Source: Euglena gracilis (taxonomy: Eukaryota > Euglenida > Euglenophyceae > Euglenales). From it: a stretch of DNA of 64,000 bases. Positions 1 through 11,445 of the stretch are shown here, one piece after another. Position numbers and translations under genes: made by a program. The stretch's first letter is position 1. Each line of letters opens with the position of its first letter. The notes below the pieces were generated by a model that was given only the letters and a program-made list of their open reading frames with translations, was not told where the DNA came from and made no database searches. The stretch covers positions 28,526,667-28,590,666 of the forward strand of contig CP154956.1 in the NCBI GenBank assembly GCA_039621445.1, read 5' to 3'.

Positions 1-1020
1 AGCGGTTTTAATTGGTGCAAAGAGGCTGTCGAACACTTTCCAGGTGTTGTGGAACACAGTTTGTTGCAGTTTATGACCAACTCCTGTTCTGTACCATCAT
101 TTTAGTTTTTTTCCCCAATAAATTTGATGTTTAATGCCTGATAAAATTTTGTTGGCTTCTGCGTTGAAAACCTAAGACATCTCTGAATGGCTGAATTATT
201 TTTGTCATGTGACGTCAGATCTTTTGTCATATTCTGGTCCGCGTATTTTCAGATTATTAATTGGAGGGAAGGGCTGGGTCAGAGGGTTCTTTCTTGATAT
301 TCCAACCAAGTGGAAGGGATAAAATACACATATTTATATTCCTGTCATTTTTTGAGGAATGAAGAGTTCGTTCATATATTTTTAAAAAAGGTTTTTTTTG
401 TTTCCGCATTGGGGTTCTTGGTTTCCCATCCAACCTTTCACAGAGCATATTGTCATGGAGCAGGTTCCAGTCAAATGGGTGATGGAAGCTGACAATACCT
501 TTCTCCTTGAGTTTGCCAGCCAGTGATTGATGTGGCAATGCGGTGTGGTGTTGTGGGACGGTGTCGTCTGGTGCGGTGTGGATTAGTTCTCGAACAAAAG
601 CGGCATCCTTGGGCACGTTGCATGGGGTCTGCCGCGGGGCCCCTCGACTCCAGCGACAGGGACGTCTCCCAGCCGCCAGTTCACACCCCCGGAGGCACTT
701 CCCAACCCCTGTGTTGACCACTTCCCACTTGCCGTTTCTTCATGCCAGGCACCTTGCCTACCCCCGGAAAGTGTCAGAGGGTGAAGCATCCATGGAAGCG
801 CCTTGTTCACCCCGCGGGAAGTTGTGCGTTGGGTACCCTGGGCACCGTACCCACAGATTTCTCACGACGGAAGTCCAGAGAGAGGCGTCCCTGGGTAGTT
901 GTCCCCGGGGACTACTGCCCAGGCAGGCAGGTAGGTTGCTGCCAAACCCAAAATCCAAAATGCCAGGCCATGTTCAACCTTTCTGTCCTGGAAATTTTGA
1001 CGCCACAATCGTCCCCGGGC
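1..1020. other. No supported gene
   Basis: AT-rich sequence up to about 500, then mixed GC-rich sequence. There is no open frame with recognisable protein character and no RNA gene that I can see. A GC-rich stretch at 610-720 could be part of an exon of the repeat-exon gene that follows, but it lacks the diagnostic motifs. Confidence 0.4.
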
Positions 1021-1026
1021 CGCCGG

Positions 1027-1235
1027 TAGCGCTGGCACGGCAGCGCCCGGCCCAGCGGCAGCATGCAAGCCCCCGGCAACGGGCCCGAAACCCGCTCCGC
1101 CACCCGTCGCTCCGGCTGCCCCTGTCACCGCCGCCTCGCCGCCTGTCAACTGGCTGTCGGGGCTGCGCCAGGACCCCCAGGACGTACCCGGGGCCCGTGG
1201 GGACAGCGTGTATGCGGGGCCCCTCAATAGGAACT
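1027..1235 (+). CDS. Putative exon, Pro/Ala-rich with PPVNWLSG motif
   Basis: The open stretch encodes an Ala/Pro-rich run followed by PPVNWLSGLRQDPQDV and GDSVYAGPLN. The VNWL and R-x-DP spacing matches the type A exons at 7.1, 8.0 and 9.1 kb (VNWLTAPREDPLGA). Exact splice sites are uncertain; a possible acceptor AG lies at about 1,025. The motif match, not the length, supports coding. This would be the most 5' member of the array that I can recognise. Confidence 0.4.
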
Positions 1236-1888
1236 CCCCCCACCCCGGGGAAACTCCATCAAACCCAAGAATTCATGAGGAGCCCATCCAGGAAACTGTC
1301 AGGCCTGGTATTGGTATTGGAACCGGCTGGCCTCTCAGGTGACAGCTTACCAAAGGGCGGCAGGCACTCCGCGGCTGGGTTGCAAGTTTCCCCTCTGCCA
1401 CCCAGCCTGCAGTCTGTGGAGCTGGCTTCTTTTTAGTTAAGCAGACTCCCCGAGGGGGTCCGGGGCCAGATCCCCCCCAGGGGGTCCCGGGCCAGAGGCC
1501 TGGGTTTCGGCGCGAAGCCCAAAATTTTTTGGGGTATGCCCTCAGACGGCCCAATTTTGGGGGGCCCCTGCGTCGGGTTGTTTGGGTGGGTGGGAGGAGA
1601 CCTCCCCCCCCCCTGGGGGCCTTAAAGAGAAGCCTGCTGTGGAGCCTTTCCCGCCTCCGCCAGACCATTCCAATCCCCGGGCTCCGCCGCCATCGCTGTT
1701 GGACGGTTCAGAAGTCGCCCAACCCCGCAGCGCTGCCTCCGTGGCCTCCGTTGGCCAGAGAGTGGTCCGAGGCAGTCCGAGGCGTGCCCACGTGTGGGCC
1801 ATGGATGACTGCCTCTGCCTCACAATAACTCCCTTCCAACACCTGCTTGTCAGCAATGACGGGGGGAGCTTGGGACACAATGTGATGC

Positions 1889-2120
<232 letters not shown>

Positions 2121-2689
2121 AGTAGTGATGGAGTTATGTCTTGGGGTAAGCCGGGTTGTGTTTGTTCTCCAGAAGAAAGGCATCCTTTCCTTTCTACATC
2201 TGTATTGTCGACATTGTATTTGCTTTGGGTGGGTGGGTGGGTGGGTGGCCGTCATTTTGTCTCACAGTGCAATCCAGAGGAGAAACTGAAAGTTGCTGAG
2301 AGTTTCATACCCCCCTACTCGCGAGAAATTGTCATCTACCCTCTGTACCCGCTCCTAACCTGTCTTCTACCCTTGTCCTGCTGACCTGCCTCCTGATAAA
2401 TTTTTGAGAAATTTCGAATCTTTGTTTAAGAATGCAATTTCCAGAGTTTAAAAAATCCCGAGCAGTTTTTCAGGCTTCTAGTTGCAAATTTATGAAGAAA
2501 GTTGCTTTTCCAGATTTTTCTTTCATCCCCGGGACCGAAGGTGTCAATTTTTTTCCTTGTCCTGGACCCGGGCTCGGGAAACTGTCCTCTGCCCTCTGTT
2601 CCCACTGACGTGTCCTCATAGGTTAGGTTCCTGTCTCCAGCCTCTGTAGCTTACAGGGGATTTCTTAAGACGGAGGGTTCCCCACCCCC

Positions 2690-3090
2690 CGGGCGGGTCC
2701 AGCCAGCCAGCCAGCAGCTCAAATCCAGCCAGCAGCTCAAACCCGAGCTGGGAGCCCCCCCCCCCCCGGGGGTCGAGTGAAATAAAGTGGGGTCCAGCCC
2801 AGCCGGAGGCCGAAGGCCAGGCCAGCCGACTGAAGGCCGGGCCAGCCGGCCGCAGGCTGGCCAGCCAACAAGGCTGCCCAGCACATCCATCCCTGCATAA
2901 GTAGGTTGTTCCTCCAGTCCTTATCCAGCCTGGTTCTAGCATCGAGTAGGCAAAAATGTTTGTTTTTCAGCGACCCAGCCCCCCCCCCCCACCCCCCCTG
3001 GGGGGGGTCCAGCCAGCAGCTCGTTTCCAGCCAGCAGCCTTTTTGCCAGCCGGAGGCTGGACCCCCCGCCCCCGGGGTCCTGAAGAAATC
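2690..3090. repeat. CCAGCCAGCAGC dispersed repeats
   Basis: Several copies of a CCAGCCAGCAGC element sit next to C/G homopolymer runs (for example GGGGGTCCAGCCAGCAGC near 3,004). The same family, in the opposite orientation (GGCTGGAAAA..GGTGCTGGCTGG), recurs at 54.1, 54.4, 57.1, 58.3 and 59.3 kb, inside and just upstream of PSMA6. Confidence 0.6.
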
Positions 3091-3569
3091 CCCTGGTAGC
3101 TTATCAGGCGAGGATAGGTAATTTGCTGCATGATGTTACACTGTCTGTTTTTTTTGGAAAAAGCATGCAACTTTGCATTCTTTCAATGTATTGTTCAAAA
3201 TTTGATGCCTCAGTTTATCTTGGTGAATTTGCAAGGAGATATCATCTTTGCACCGAAAAAAAAATCCAGAAAATTGCATTTTTTTGGATTTCATCGTTTC
3301 CATTTTGATTCCTTGCTTCGAGTGTTGTTTTGTTCATCCACACAAGGGAACGTGTTGGTTGTGTTGGTTGTGTTTTTCTCTCAAAAAACAGTGATATTGC
3401 ATGTGCATCTTTGCCAGAGTGTTATTTTTGCTGCACATCCTTCAACTTTGAATGCTATGCCCTGCAATGATACCAGGGCTGGACGGGAACCCCCGAAACC
3501 GACCCCCACCAAGGACTTCCTTTATTTCCGGGGCACCGGTTTTCAAGTTTTCTTCTTCCAGTGCTTTGA

Positions 3570-3800
3570 CACGTGGGGCCCCCAGCCCTCCCCCCTCCCA
3601 TCTGACCGACCCCGCCAGCCGGATCCGTCTGGGCGGGTGGGAGAGAGACGGCCCCCGGGCACCGCTCCCTGCCGCCGCCGCACCGGCCGCTGTGGCGCCC
3701 CACCCGCCCGTGCCCACCCCCACCCCCGCCGTGGAGGACGGCCCCGCGGGGAGGGCGCCGCCGCGGCAGAAGCGGGTGGTGGGCGACGTGGGGGGGATTT
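3570..3800 (+). CDS. Possible GC-rich exon (weak)
   Basis: A Pro/Ala-rich open stretch (core PHPPVPTPTPAVEDG) with base composition like the neighbouring exons. It lacks the LLDSPR/LDTPRG signatures, so it may be only GC-rich intron sequence. Confidence 0.2.
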
Positions 3801-5250
3801 GGCCCACCCCCTGGGGTGAACGTACGGTCTCCGTTCCTGGCCGTGGGGCAGCCCCCCTGCCACCCACCGGGAGGGTCCCCCAACCTGACCACGGGCGGGC
3901 GGGTCCCTCAGAGCGAAGCCCAAGGGCCCCGGCGTGCGGCGCCAGCCCCCCCTCCAGCTGGAGGCATCGCGCAGGCCGCTCCGGGGCCGTGGAGGTCAAT
4001 GCGTGGCGGGCCCCAGCTCTTTTCTTTCGAGGCAGTGTGATGTCTGGGGAGGTGCCCCCCCCCAGGAGAGGATTTGGCGGTGTGTGGGTGAGCTGGGCCC
4101 GTCGGACCCGCCCTTCAGGGGGGCCAATATGCAGTATGGGGGGGGGGCAATATGCGGACCTTGAAAAGTTTTTCCAGAATGTGAATTTGGATCCACGGGT
4201 GAAATTAGAGGTGTATAAATTGGGATGGCAATATTCACAAAATGAAATTCTTCAATTTTTTTGATATTTTTTGGGGACACCTCCAAATTTTCCCACAAAA
4301 TTCAAAGATGTCATCATTCTAATTTTCTCATAAACCTCAAAAAATATGTTTATGTGCAGGCAAGAAGGGAGGGTCGGGCATTTTCAAAACCCCCCTTGGG
4401 GTGATCGGGTTCTCGGCAGTGCTCTAGCACCGCCTCCCTGGTGCCTTTGGCGCTGGAGGCCCAAAATGTCAATTTCAAGAGAAATCGACTGGGGCCGGGA
4501 CCCAGAACTGACATCCAGTGGACAGGCACCCCAAAGCACAATCACCCCCCCCAGGGTTGGTAATATGAAGCCTGGCAGAAAACAAGTTTTTTTTTTCATT
4601 AGCTAGTTAGACAAACTCTAGCATTTGGGGCCATAGTCTGCTCGTGAAGGGGCCCTGTCTGTTATCCTGTTAGCCTGTTAACCGTTTCAAAACCAGACAC
4701 CCGGCCCGGGGGGGGGGGTATTATTTGGGAGGGCAATGGCTTCCCAAATTTTTTGAAATTTTTTGAAGTCCCGTAGGAACCAAAAAACAACCAAAACCCC
4801 CTTTTTGGAAATTTATTTTACTTTCCCATGAAATTTAACATTTTTGGAGGATAGATGATCCAGAAGAATTTATATTTTTTGTAATTCATTGTCAAAGATT
4901 GTTATTTTTTATATTTCCAGGTCAAAATCTGGGTCGTCGGCCCGAAATTGGGGGGGGGGGGTGTTAATTTGGTCACCGAAGTCCCAGCCCGAGGGGGGAG
5001 TATTATTTGGGGGGAGGGACTCTTCCTCACCTCTGCATTCGCTAGCATTGATGAAGCGTCTCCCCCCTGAGCGAAGGCCCCCGGCCCACCTCCCCCAGGA
5101 AGGTTGTCACCTCGGGGCTTGTTCCAACTGATTTGTCCTGCTGGAAAGTGGGCTACAGACCCAGGTGGGAAGCGTTCACTTCGGCTGGTGCCGGCTGACC
5201 GGTCAGGTGGCAACTCCCCCTGCCCCCCCCCCCCCCGTCCAGGGGTCCAG

Positions 5251-5460
5251 GGCATTCGCGCCAATGCCTGCAGGGGCCTGCCGGGGATGCTGTCCCCGGT
5301 GGACAGCGCCGCCCGGCTGCCGGACGAGGCGTACCTGCTGGACAGCCCCACCGTGCGGGGCCCCGGCGGGGTTCCCTCGCGCCCCGGCCCGCTGCAGGCC
5401 GCGGTGAGGCCGGTCTCCCCGGTGCACGCTGCGGTCCGGCCGCCTTCCCCCCTGTACAGG
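5251..5460 (+). CDS. Putative exon with LLDSP motif
   Basis: A C-rich tract ending in CAG (5,248-5,250) precedes an open stretch encoding MLSPVDSAARLPDEAYLLDS, then VSPVHAAVRPPSPLYR. The tail VSPV(H/R)AAVRPPSPxYR is shared with the exon at 7,077-7,287. The block ends TACAGG followed by GTTGGT, a plausible donor at 5,461. It is the first of a three-exon set that is duplicated about 1.8 kb downstream. Confidence 0.55.
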
Positions 5461-5506
5461 GTTGGTACAGAGGTCTGTATCGCGGTCTGTGTTGATGAGC
5501 GCCCGT

Positions 5507-5625
5507 GTGCGTGCGTGCATGCGCAGGTGTGTGTGTGTGTGTGTGTGTGTGCGTGTGTGTGTGTGTGTGTTGTGTTGTGTGTGTGTGTGTTGTGTTCTGT
5601 GTGTGTGTGCGTGCGTGCGCGTTTT
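5507..5625. repeat. GT-rich microsatellite
   Basis: Interrupted TG/CG dinucleotide tract in the intron after the exon at 5,251-5,460. The corresponding intron of the duplicate carries a (GGGT)n tract at 7,338-7,372. Confidence 0.9.
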
Positions 5626-5723
5626 TTTTTATGTGTTTTGGTACGTTTGTTGGAGCGTGTTTACATGGTTGTGTTTGTATTTGTGAACGTACATGCGATG
5701 GCTCTTCCTTTTTCTCGCCACAG

Positions 5724-5842
5724 AGGCATACCGCTCCTGACCCCAGGGTCACCCCCTACCACCACCACCACCACCACCACCCCGCCATCCCCCAAGCCAG
5801 CCCCACCCGCGGATTCCTCCCGGTCTCCTGTGCATGGCAACA
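5724..5842 (+). CDS. Putative exon, GIPLL...PSPKPAPP
   Basis: The polypyrimidine stretch CTTTTTCTCGCCACAG ends at 5,723. The following open stretch encodes GIPLLTPGSPP, a run of Thr from (ACC)n, PSPKPAPPADSSRS and VHGN. A homologous exon in the same frame, with a matching acceptor, is at 7,521. The 3' boundary is approximate. Confidence 0.5.
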
Positions 5843-6149
5843 TTTGTGCACTTGCAGCACTCACGGCGCTTGGGCAGTATTTTCCCTGTACCCTCCCTAG
5901 AGACATTCTCCTCTGTCCTCTGTATTTGCCAAGGTGTTTTCTTGGATCCTGTGTCTTACCTCTACTGACCTGTCTCACGACGATTGTTCCAAAGAATTGT
6001 TCTACACTCTTTGGAAACAGACCTTTTCCTGAGGCCTTCTCAAGCTTTTGAAACTAACATCGAAAGTATTGAATTTTCCTGTTTTCCTGTTGGCAGTGGG
6101 TTGAAAAAGTTTCCAGGTTTTCTTGGGGGGCAAGAAGCACAGGGTGCAG

Positions 6150-6232
6150 GGGGCGTGCCGCGCAGCAGTCCGCTGGAGACGCCGAACAGGATGCCCCCGA
6201 CGCGCCACGTGCCGAAGAGGGGGCCGCTTTGA
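6150..6232 (+). CDS. Putative exon, SSPLETP...KRGPL
   Basis: The block follows GGTGCAG and encodes VPRSSPLETPNRMPPTR then VPKRGPL before a stop at 6,230. It is clearly homologous to 7,772-7,850 (CSSLPETMSRKPPTRPEPKR). The reverse strand of both blocks also gives an open hydrophobic peptide (RVGGILFGVSSGLLRG in this copy), so the strand is not certain. Confidence 0.35.
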
Positions 6233-6936
6233 GGACCCAGCTGTGTGGATGAGCAGTTGCCAGGGAGGGGGGAGCAAAAGGGGAATATGGCGCCAGAGAT
6301 TTGCTGACCTGTCCGGAGACAGTGCCCTGGGGGTCCTGGGGCGAAACCAGCCAAACTCCTTTGTCCTTGGCTCGACCTCCCCAACCCCACCCTGGTGGTA
6401 GGGGGGGAGGCCGACCCCCCCCACCAGGCCTTCCCATTTTAGGTCAAAATTTTCGTTCGGCGACTTCGGCGCCGAAGGACATTTTTTTTCAGCGGGTGGT
6501 ACCAGGGTGGGTGGGGGGTCAACCCACCCCCCCTGCCTCCTGGGTGGGGGGGGGTCTGACCACCCAGGCCGTCCCATACAGCCCTGCCGGGGAGGGGGGG
6601 CGTTGCCTGTGGGAAACTCCAGGGCACTGCGTGACGCTTGGCCCCTGCGGGGTGCGGACTCATCAGGATGGAAACAGAAATTGCAAGAATTGAACAAAAT
6701 TGCCCAAAATTGCTCAAAAATGGGTCAAATTGCCCAAAGTCGGTCAAAACTCAGCTATAGGTGGCCAAAGTGGCCTAAACTCACCCAAAGCACAGTGCAT
6801 TGGGACGCATTAGGCCTCAGAAGTTTTGGTTCGGTGGTTCACACCCATTTGGGGGGTGCAATCAGGATGGTGCGCATTTATGAGGCTACTCACTGACTTG
6901 CCAGGGGGACAAATTCCCAGGGGCCCGCCCATCATC

Positions 6937-6945
6937 CCCCCCCCG

Positions 6946-6988
<43 letters not shown>

Positions 6989-7072
6989 CCACCCCCCCCC
7001 CCCCCCCGCCCCCCGCACCACCCCCCCCCCCCCCCCCCCCCTCTCCGCCCTTCTCAGCCACCCCCCCCCCCC
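6937..7072. repeat. Poly-C tract
   Basis: About 135 bp of nearly pure C with scattered G and A, directly upstream of the exon at 7,077. Its last C run ends in CCCCAG and may serve as the polypyrimidine tract of that exon's acceptor. Confidence 0.95.
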
Positions 7073-7076
7073 CCAG

Positions 7077-7287
7077 CGGGGTGGGGGTGACCGTCCGGGC
7101 GGCGCCATCCGTGCCCGGTGGAGCCCCGAAGCGGGCGCCGCTGCCAGTCAACTGGCTGACCGCCCCGCGGGAGGACCCGCTGGGGGCCACAGACCTGACG
7201 CTGCTGGACTCGCCACGGGCCTCCCTGCCGGGGCGGCAAGTTTCCCCGGTGCGCGCTGCCGTCCGCCCACCGTCTCCCCCATACAGG
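7077..7287 (+). CDS. Putative type A exon (VNWLTAPR / LLDSPRAS)
   Basis: Begins after CCCCAG and encodes VTVRAAPSVPGGAPKRAPLP, VNWLTAPREDPLGA, DLTLLDSPRAS and VSPVRAAVRPPSPPYR. The first part matches the exons at 7,978 and 9,127, and the last part matches the exon at 5,251. It is therefore a hybrid of two exon types. The 3' end TACAGG is followed by GCTGGC, where the paralogue has GTTGGT, so this copy would need a GC donor. Confidence 0.55.
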
Positions 7288-7337
7288 GCTGGCCTGCTTG
7301 AGGGGCATCGCAGTCTGTGTGAGCCAATGGTGCCTGC

Positions 7338-7372
7338 GTGTGGGTGGGTGGGTGGGTGGGTGGGTGGGTGGC
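7338..7372. repeat. (GGGT)n microsatellite
   Basis: Tandem GGGT repeat of about 35 bp within the intron after the exon at 7,077-7,287. Confidence 0.95.
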
Positions 7373-7520
7373 CAGGCAGGTTGGTTTTTGGTGGGTCGGG
7401 CAATTGAACACCCCAGCGCCTTTGCACATGTGTGGACAAATACACACGTGCGAGGACGCACGCTCACCCACCCACTCGCCTTTCAGACTCCTCTTCCTTC
7501 TTCTCTTCTTCTTGCGGCAG

Positions 7521-7690
7521 AGGCTCACCGCTCCTGGCTCCACCCGATGGCATCGAAGTCCGCCGCCCAGGGTCGCCCCCGCCGCCGCCCACCACCACCG
7601 CCGCCCCCACCTCACCATCCCCCAAGCCAGCCCCACCTGTCGATTCCACCCGGTCTTCTGCCATGCACACCCCGGCTCCTGGACGTCATT
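7521..7690 (+). CDS. Putative exon, GSPLLAPP...PSPKPAPP
   Basis: The acceptor-like TCTTCTTCTTGCGGCAG ends at 7,520. The open stretch encodes GSPLLAPPDGIEVRRPGSPP, a Pro/Thr run and PSPKPAPPVDSTRSSAMH. It is a paralogue of 5,724-5,842 and is longer by a short insertion after the first ten residues. The 3' end is approximate. Confidence 0.5.
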
Positions 7691-7771
7691 GTGTGGAAGC
7701 CAACCCACTGCTCTTGTGCTTGACAGCAACGTGGGGGGCAACACATGTAATGGGCAGACGGGGATGTGCAG

Positions 7772-7850
7772 TGCAGCAGTCTGCCGGAGACGATGAGCAG
7801 GAAGCCCCCGACGCGCCCCGAGCCAAAGAGGGGGCCGCTTTGTGGAAAGG
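7772..7850 (+). CDS. Putative exon, SSLPETMSRKPPTR
   Basis: Follows GATGTGCAG and encodes CSSLPETMSRKPPTRPEPKR then GPLCG. It is a paralogue of 6,150-6,232 and completes the second copy of the three-exon set. Confidence 0.35.
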
Positions 7851-7977
7851 GCCGCTTTGGGTCCGCGTGCTGGGGTGGGCAGGGGGAGGCAAAGGGAGGG
7901 GGAGGGGGCCTCAGCCCACCCATCTTCCCCCTGGGCAGTTGCCACCCTCCTCATCACATGGCCGCTGTTGGGAGTGG

Positions 7978-8209
7978 GGGGACCGTCCGGGCGGCGCCCT
8001 CCGTGCCTGGCGGAGCCCCGAAGCGCGCGCCGCTGCCAGTCAACTGGCTGACCGCCCCGCGGAAGGACCCGCTGGGGGCCACGGACCTGACGCTGCTGGA
8101 CTCGCCGCGGGCCTCCCCGCCACCCCAGGCACGGGCCACGTCCCCTGAGGCCCCGGTGGACGCGGCGCTGCTGAGCCCCGTCCACGGCATGCGGCGGGGG
8201 CCCTGCTCC
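7978..8209 (+). CDS. Putative type A exon
   Basis: Encodes TVRAAPSVPGGAPKRAPLP, VNWLTAPRKDPLGA, DLTLLDSPRASPPP, then PVDAALLSPVHGMRRGPCS. It is nearly identical to 9,127-9,361, with few differences over about 230 bp. The similarity begins at GGGACCGTCC and stops near CCTGCTC, so it covers the coding block and not its surroundings. Confidence 0.55.
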
Positions 8210-8435
8210 CGTCATCGCCATTTGTCTTTTGTGGTCAGATTGGGACAGGTTGCACCCGGCCCTTTTCGTCTATTTTATCAGTAGCTGTTGTGCAACTGTG
8301 TAACTGCCGGATTGCATTTTCGCCCATGCCTGACTTTTTCCCGTTGGTCAGCATTCCAGGCCTGGACTGCTGGCCCACACTGGTCTGTGTAGCTGGTCCG
8401 AGCCTCGGGGAAGGGGGAGGGTCACGGCGGAGCAG

Positions 8436-8605
8436 GGGAGTCCCGTCCCGACGGAACGCCTCGGAGGTGCTGCTGCTGGACAGCCCACGGGGAGGCAGGC
8501 CCCAGCCGGAGGGGCCTGGGCCGGAGGCGGCGGCGGCGCCGGCGCTGCCGGTCCCCCACCACGCTTACGCCCGGGCCGACCGGGCCCCTTCCAGAAACCC
8601 AACCA
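8436..8605 (+). CDS. Putative type B exon (SEVLLLDSPRGG)
   Basis: Follows GGAGCAG and encodes VPSRRNASEVLLLDSPRGG, an Ala/Pro-rich stretch and VPHHAYARADRAPS. The VPHHAYAR segment recurs in the exon at 12,913 (VPPHAYAYARAP), which supports both as coding. Confidence 0.5.
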
Positions 8606-9126
8606 CTGGGCCGGAGGGGGGGGGACTGGTCTCTCACTCAATTCCCTGCGGGTTGCAATACGACATGCAGCGAAGACCCCCGGCATCAGAACAAGCACCC
8701 ATGTGTGTGCGTGACAACAAAAAGGGGTGGTGTGCGCGTCCGGCTCCGATGGAACGGCAGGGTCCCGGCAGGGCCAGCCCGAACATGGCTCAGCGGAGGG
8801 TGATGGACGAGGGCACTGCTTGCTGTGAGGCCACCATGGGGGAATTTAGTTAGAAGTTAGAGTTGTAGTTGAACCCCACCCCACCTTCTGACAAATAGGA
8901 ATTTCTGGCCAACGTTTGATTGGGGGAACCTTTTGCAATTGCACGCTGCTGGTGCACGGCTGTTGCGCCGGGCTGATGTTGCTTCAACCTTCATGATGAA
9001 GTTCCATCTTTTACTCCCAAGACCGTCAGACGTTTTCTGAGTCCTAAATCTGCATCACAGGTTCATCAATCCTCTTTATCTTTTCAAATTGGCAGTATCG
9101 GTGAAGTGTGAAGAGGACATTGTTGA

Positions 9127-9361
9127 GGGACCGTCCGGGCGGCGCCCTCCGTGCCTGGCGGAGCCCCGAAGCATACGCCGCTGTCGGTCGACTGGCTGAC
9201 CGCCCCGCGGGAGGACCCGCTGGGGGCCGCGGACCTGACGCTGCTGGACTCGCCACGGGCCTCCCCGCCACCCCAGGCACGGGCCACGTCCCCTGCGGCC
9301 CCGGTGGACGCGGCGCTGCTGAGCCCCGTCCACGGCATGCGGCGGGGGCCCTGCTCTCCCG
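9127..9361 (+). CDS. Putative type A exon, near-identical to 7,978-8,209
   Basis: Encodes TVRAAPSVPGGAPKHTPLS, VDWLTAPREDPLGA, DLTLLDSPRASPPP and PVDAALLSPVHGMRRGPCS. Differences from the 7,978 copy are concentrated at KHTPLSVD versus KRAPLPVN. The GGTCGT after CTCTCCC is a possible donor. Confidence 0.55.
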
Positions 9362-10227
9362 GTCGTGTCTGACCTCCAATTTCTTGGTTGGTTTGGGATT
9401 TCCCCACAGCTGCCATTTTATTCTCCTCTTCCATGGCTGCCATCGCTGAGTTGAGTTCCCATCTGCCTCTGACAGGAAGGTGGCCTTTGGCCGGCTGGGA
9501 GGGGGTGACAAAATGCGGGTTTTGTTTTTTTTGCAATTTTTCCTGGCTTATTATACTGGCTTTTTTTTGCCTGTATAATTTTTTGTCTCAGATAAATTCT
9601 ATATTTGGCCCTTTTTTTCACCTGGGACAAATTTTTCTCATCTTTGAGCCTTTTTGCAAAGTCCCAAAATGTTTTTTTTCCCCCCCTAACCAAACCCCCA
9701 AATATAAAGCCCCCCCCAGGGGGTTTGGTTTGGTCGCCCAAATGCAAGCCCCCCCCCCCCCGACGTGCAGCCAGACGCTGGTGTCAGTCAGGAAAAAAAG
9801 CAGAAAAACTTTGGGTGGATGCAACATTTTTTTCACCAGAGATGCTCCATTTTTGGATAAGAATTGCACATTTCTGCGAAAATAGGGGGTACACAACGAA
9901 AATTTGGCATAAAATTGGTATTTGGCCACAATTGAGGCCACTGAAGGTCATAGAGGCTATCCGAAAAAGTTTTATTTTCTCCCCCAAATATTAACCCCCC
10001 CTGAGGGTCATGAAATCCCGTCCAAATATAAAGCCAGGGAGGGCTTTATATTTGGGGGGGCTATTGGTTTGGTGGTTTCAGCCAAATTGCTCATTACAGA
10101 GGAGAGGAGCAGGCCAGAGCAGTCTGGCAGTGGGAAGGAATGCAACATGGGCATATTTTGATTAGATTTTTGGGGACATACTAATTGTGGAAATATGGAA
10201 ATTGTTGGAGGAAAATATTCCGTGCGC

Positions 10228-10410
10228 CCCAGCGAGCAGGGCCGCCACAGGGGCGGGGCTACACGGAGGTGATGGTGCTGGACACCCCGCGGGGCCCCGG
10301 GCCCCGGCTGGAGGTGGTGGTGCCGGAGGGGCCGATGCTGCAGGCCCCGCGTCACACCTCCCGCCTGACTGACCGGGCCACGCCTGCAGCCCGGAACCAA
10401 AGAGAGGGAT
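10228..10410 (+). CDS. Putative type B exon (YTEVMVLDTPRG)
   Basis: Encodes RGYTEVMVLDTPRGPGPRLE, VVVPEGPMLQAPRH and TSRLTDRATP. The TEVM(V/L)LDTPRGxGPRLE core is shared with the exons at 12,055 and 12,913. The boundaries are approximate; the AG of GAGCAG at about 10,240 is a possible acceptor. Confidence 0.5.
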
Positions 10411-11301
10411 AGTCATGGTGTTTTTTTTTTGACGCTTGGCGCAGCTTTGTGCTGCAATCACATCAAAGGCTGAAAATTTGATGGTGTCAGTGCATACGGT
10501 TTTGTTGAATCTGAGAAATTGTTTGAATTCCTGTTAGGGTCTTGTCCTGGAAACTTCCAGGGTCCCCGCCAACCTGTCATTTTAGAAAGTTGTCAGGCTC
10601 CGCTAGCTTTCCTGTTTCCCCATTAGGCACGGTTGGGTGCCCCTCTCCACCTGGGGTCACCTTCCTTGCACAGAAAGGGTATCGTCACCCAGCAGTTGAT
10701 CTTCCCCAGACATTGAACCCCCCTTCTCTGCCAGCCAATTTGTTGTGGGTGGCGGGATGGACTGGTGGTGATGGACTGATGGACTGATGAAATTCCATAT
10801 GAATGACTGTTCAAAGCTGCTCTATTATTTTTTTGAAGGGACGGGTTTTTAAATATCCTGCAGAGTTGAGTCAAATTTCCTCCCCCAAATTTCCCGTTGT
10901 CCAACGACAGGGCTTGTCCAGTGACCCCCATCTTTGTCCACCTGAGGTCCACCCCCCCCCCCCCTGTCTAATAACCCCCCCCATGGTCGGAGACAAATTT
11001 TGGCTTTTTTAGCAACCGCGCCCCCACCCTGGTCGGAGATGAACATTAGTGGTCGTTGGACGGGGGGGGGAGAGGGTTAGGTTGCCCCAACCCCCACGAT
11101 GGAACCGGCCGAGAAAAAAATTCCTTCGGTGTCGAAGGACATTTTCGACCTGAAACAGAAGGGAGCCAGGTCGGAACCACCCTGACCCACCCGTTGGGGG
11201 TGTCGACCCCCCCCAGTACCACCACCCACAGGGTTTCCATAGGATTCCCTCACCAGTCCTTTCCGTCCAATTCTTGGGGGGGGAGGGCAAGGTCGCATCA
11301 G

Positions 11302-11445
11302 CTCTCGGGGCATCGGTGCCCGCCCCCAGAGCCATCCCAGAGCCCCTCGACCCAGCCCAACAGAGGGCGGCTGGGGAGCCGGTGGACGCAGCCTTCATGA
11401 GCCCCGTCCACCAGCCCGGTCTGCAGCGGGGGCACTGCTCCTGGG
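11302..11445 (+). CDS. Putative type C exon (EPVDAAFMSPV)
   Basis: Follows CGCATCAG and encodes ASVPAPRAIPEPLDPAQQ, EPVDAAFMSPVHQPGLQRGH and CSW. At the DNA level it matches 12,503-12,652 strongly from GAGCC to the conserved end GGGGGCACTGCTCC, and both start CAG|CTC(T/C)CGGGG. Confidence 0.5.

Noticed and set aside
6002-7923. Minus-strand membrane-protein exons (RVGGILFGVSSGLLRG)
   Set aside because: Hydrophobic, but the paralogous block diverges on this strand and all neighbouring exon blocks are on the + strand. Kept only as a caveat.
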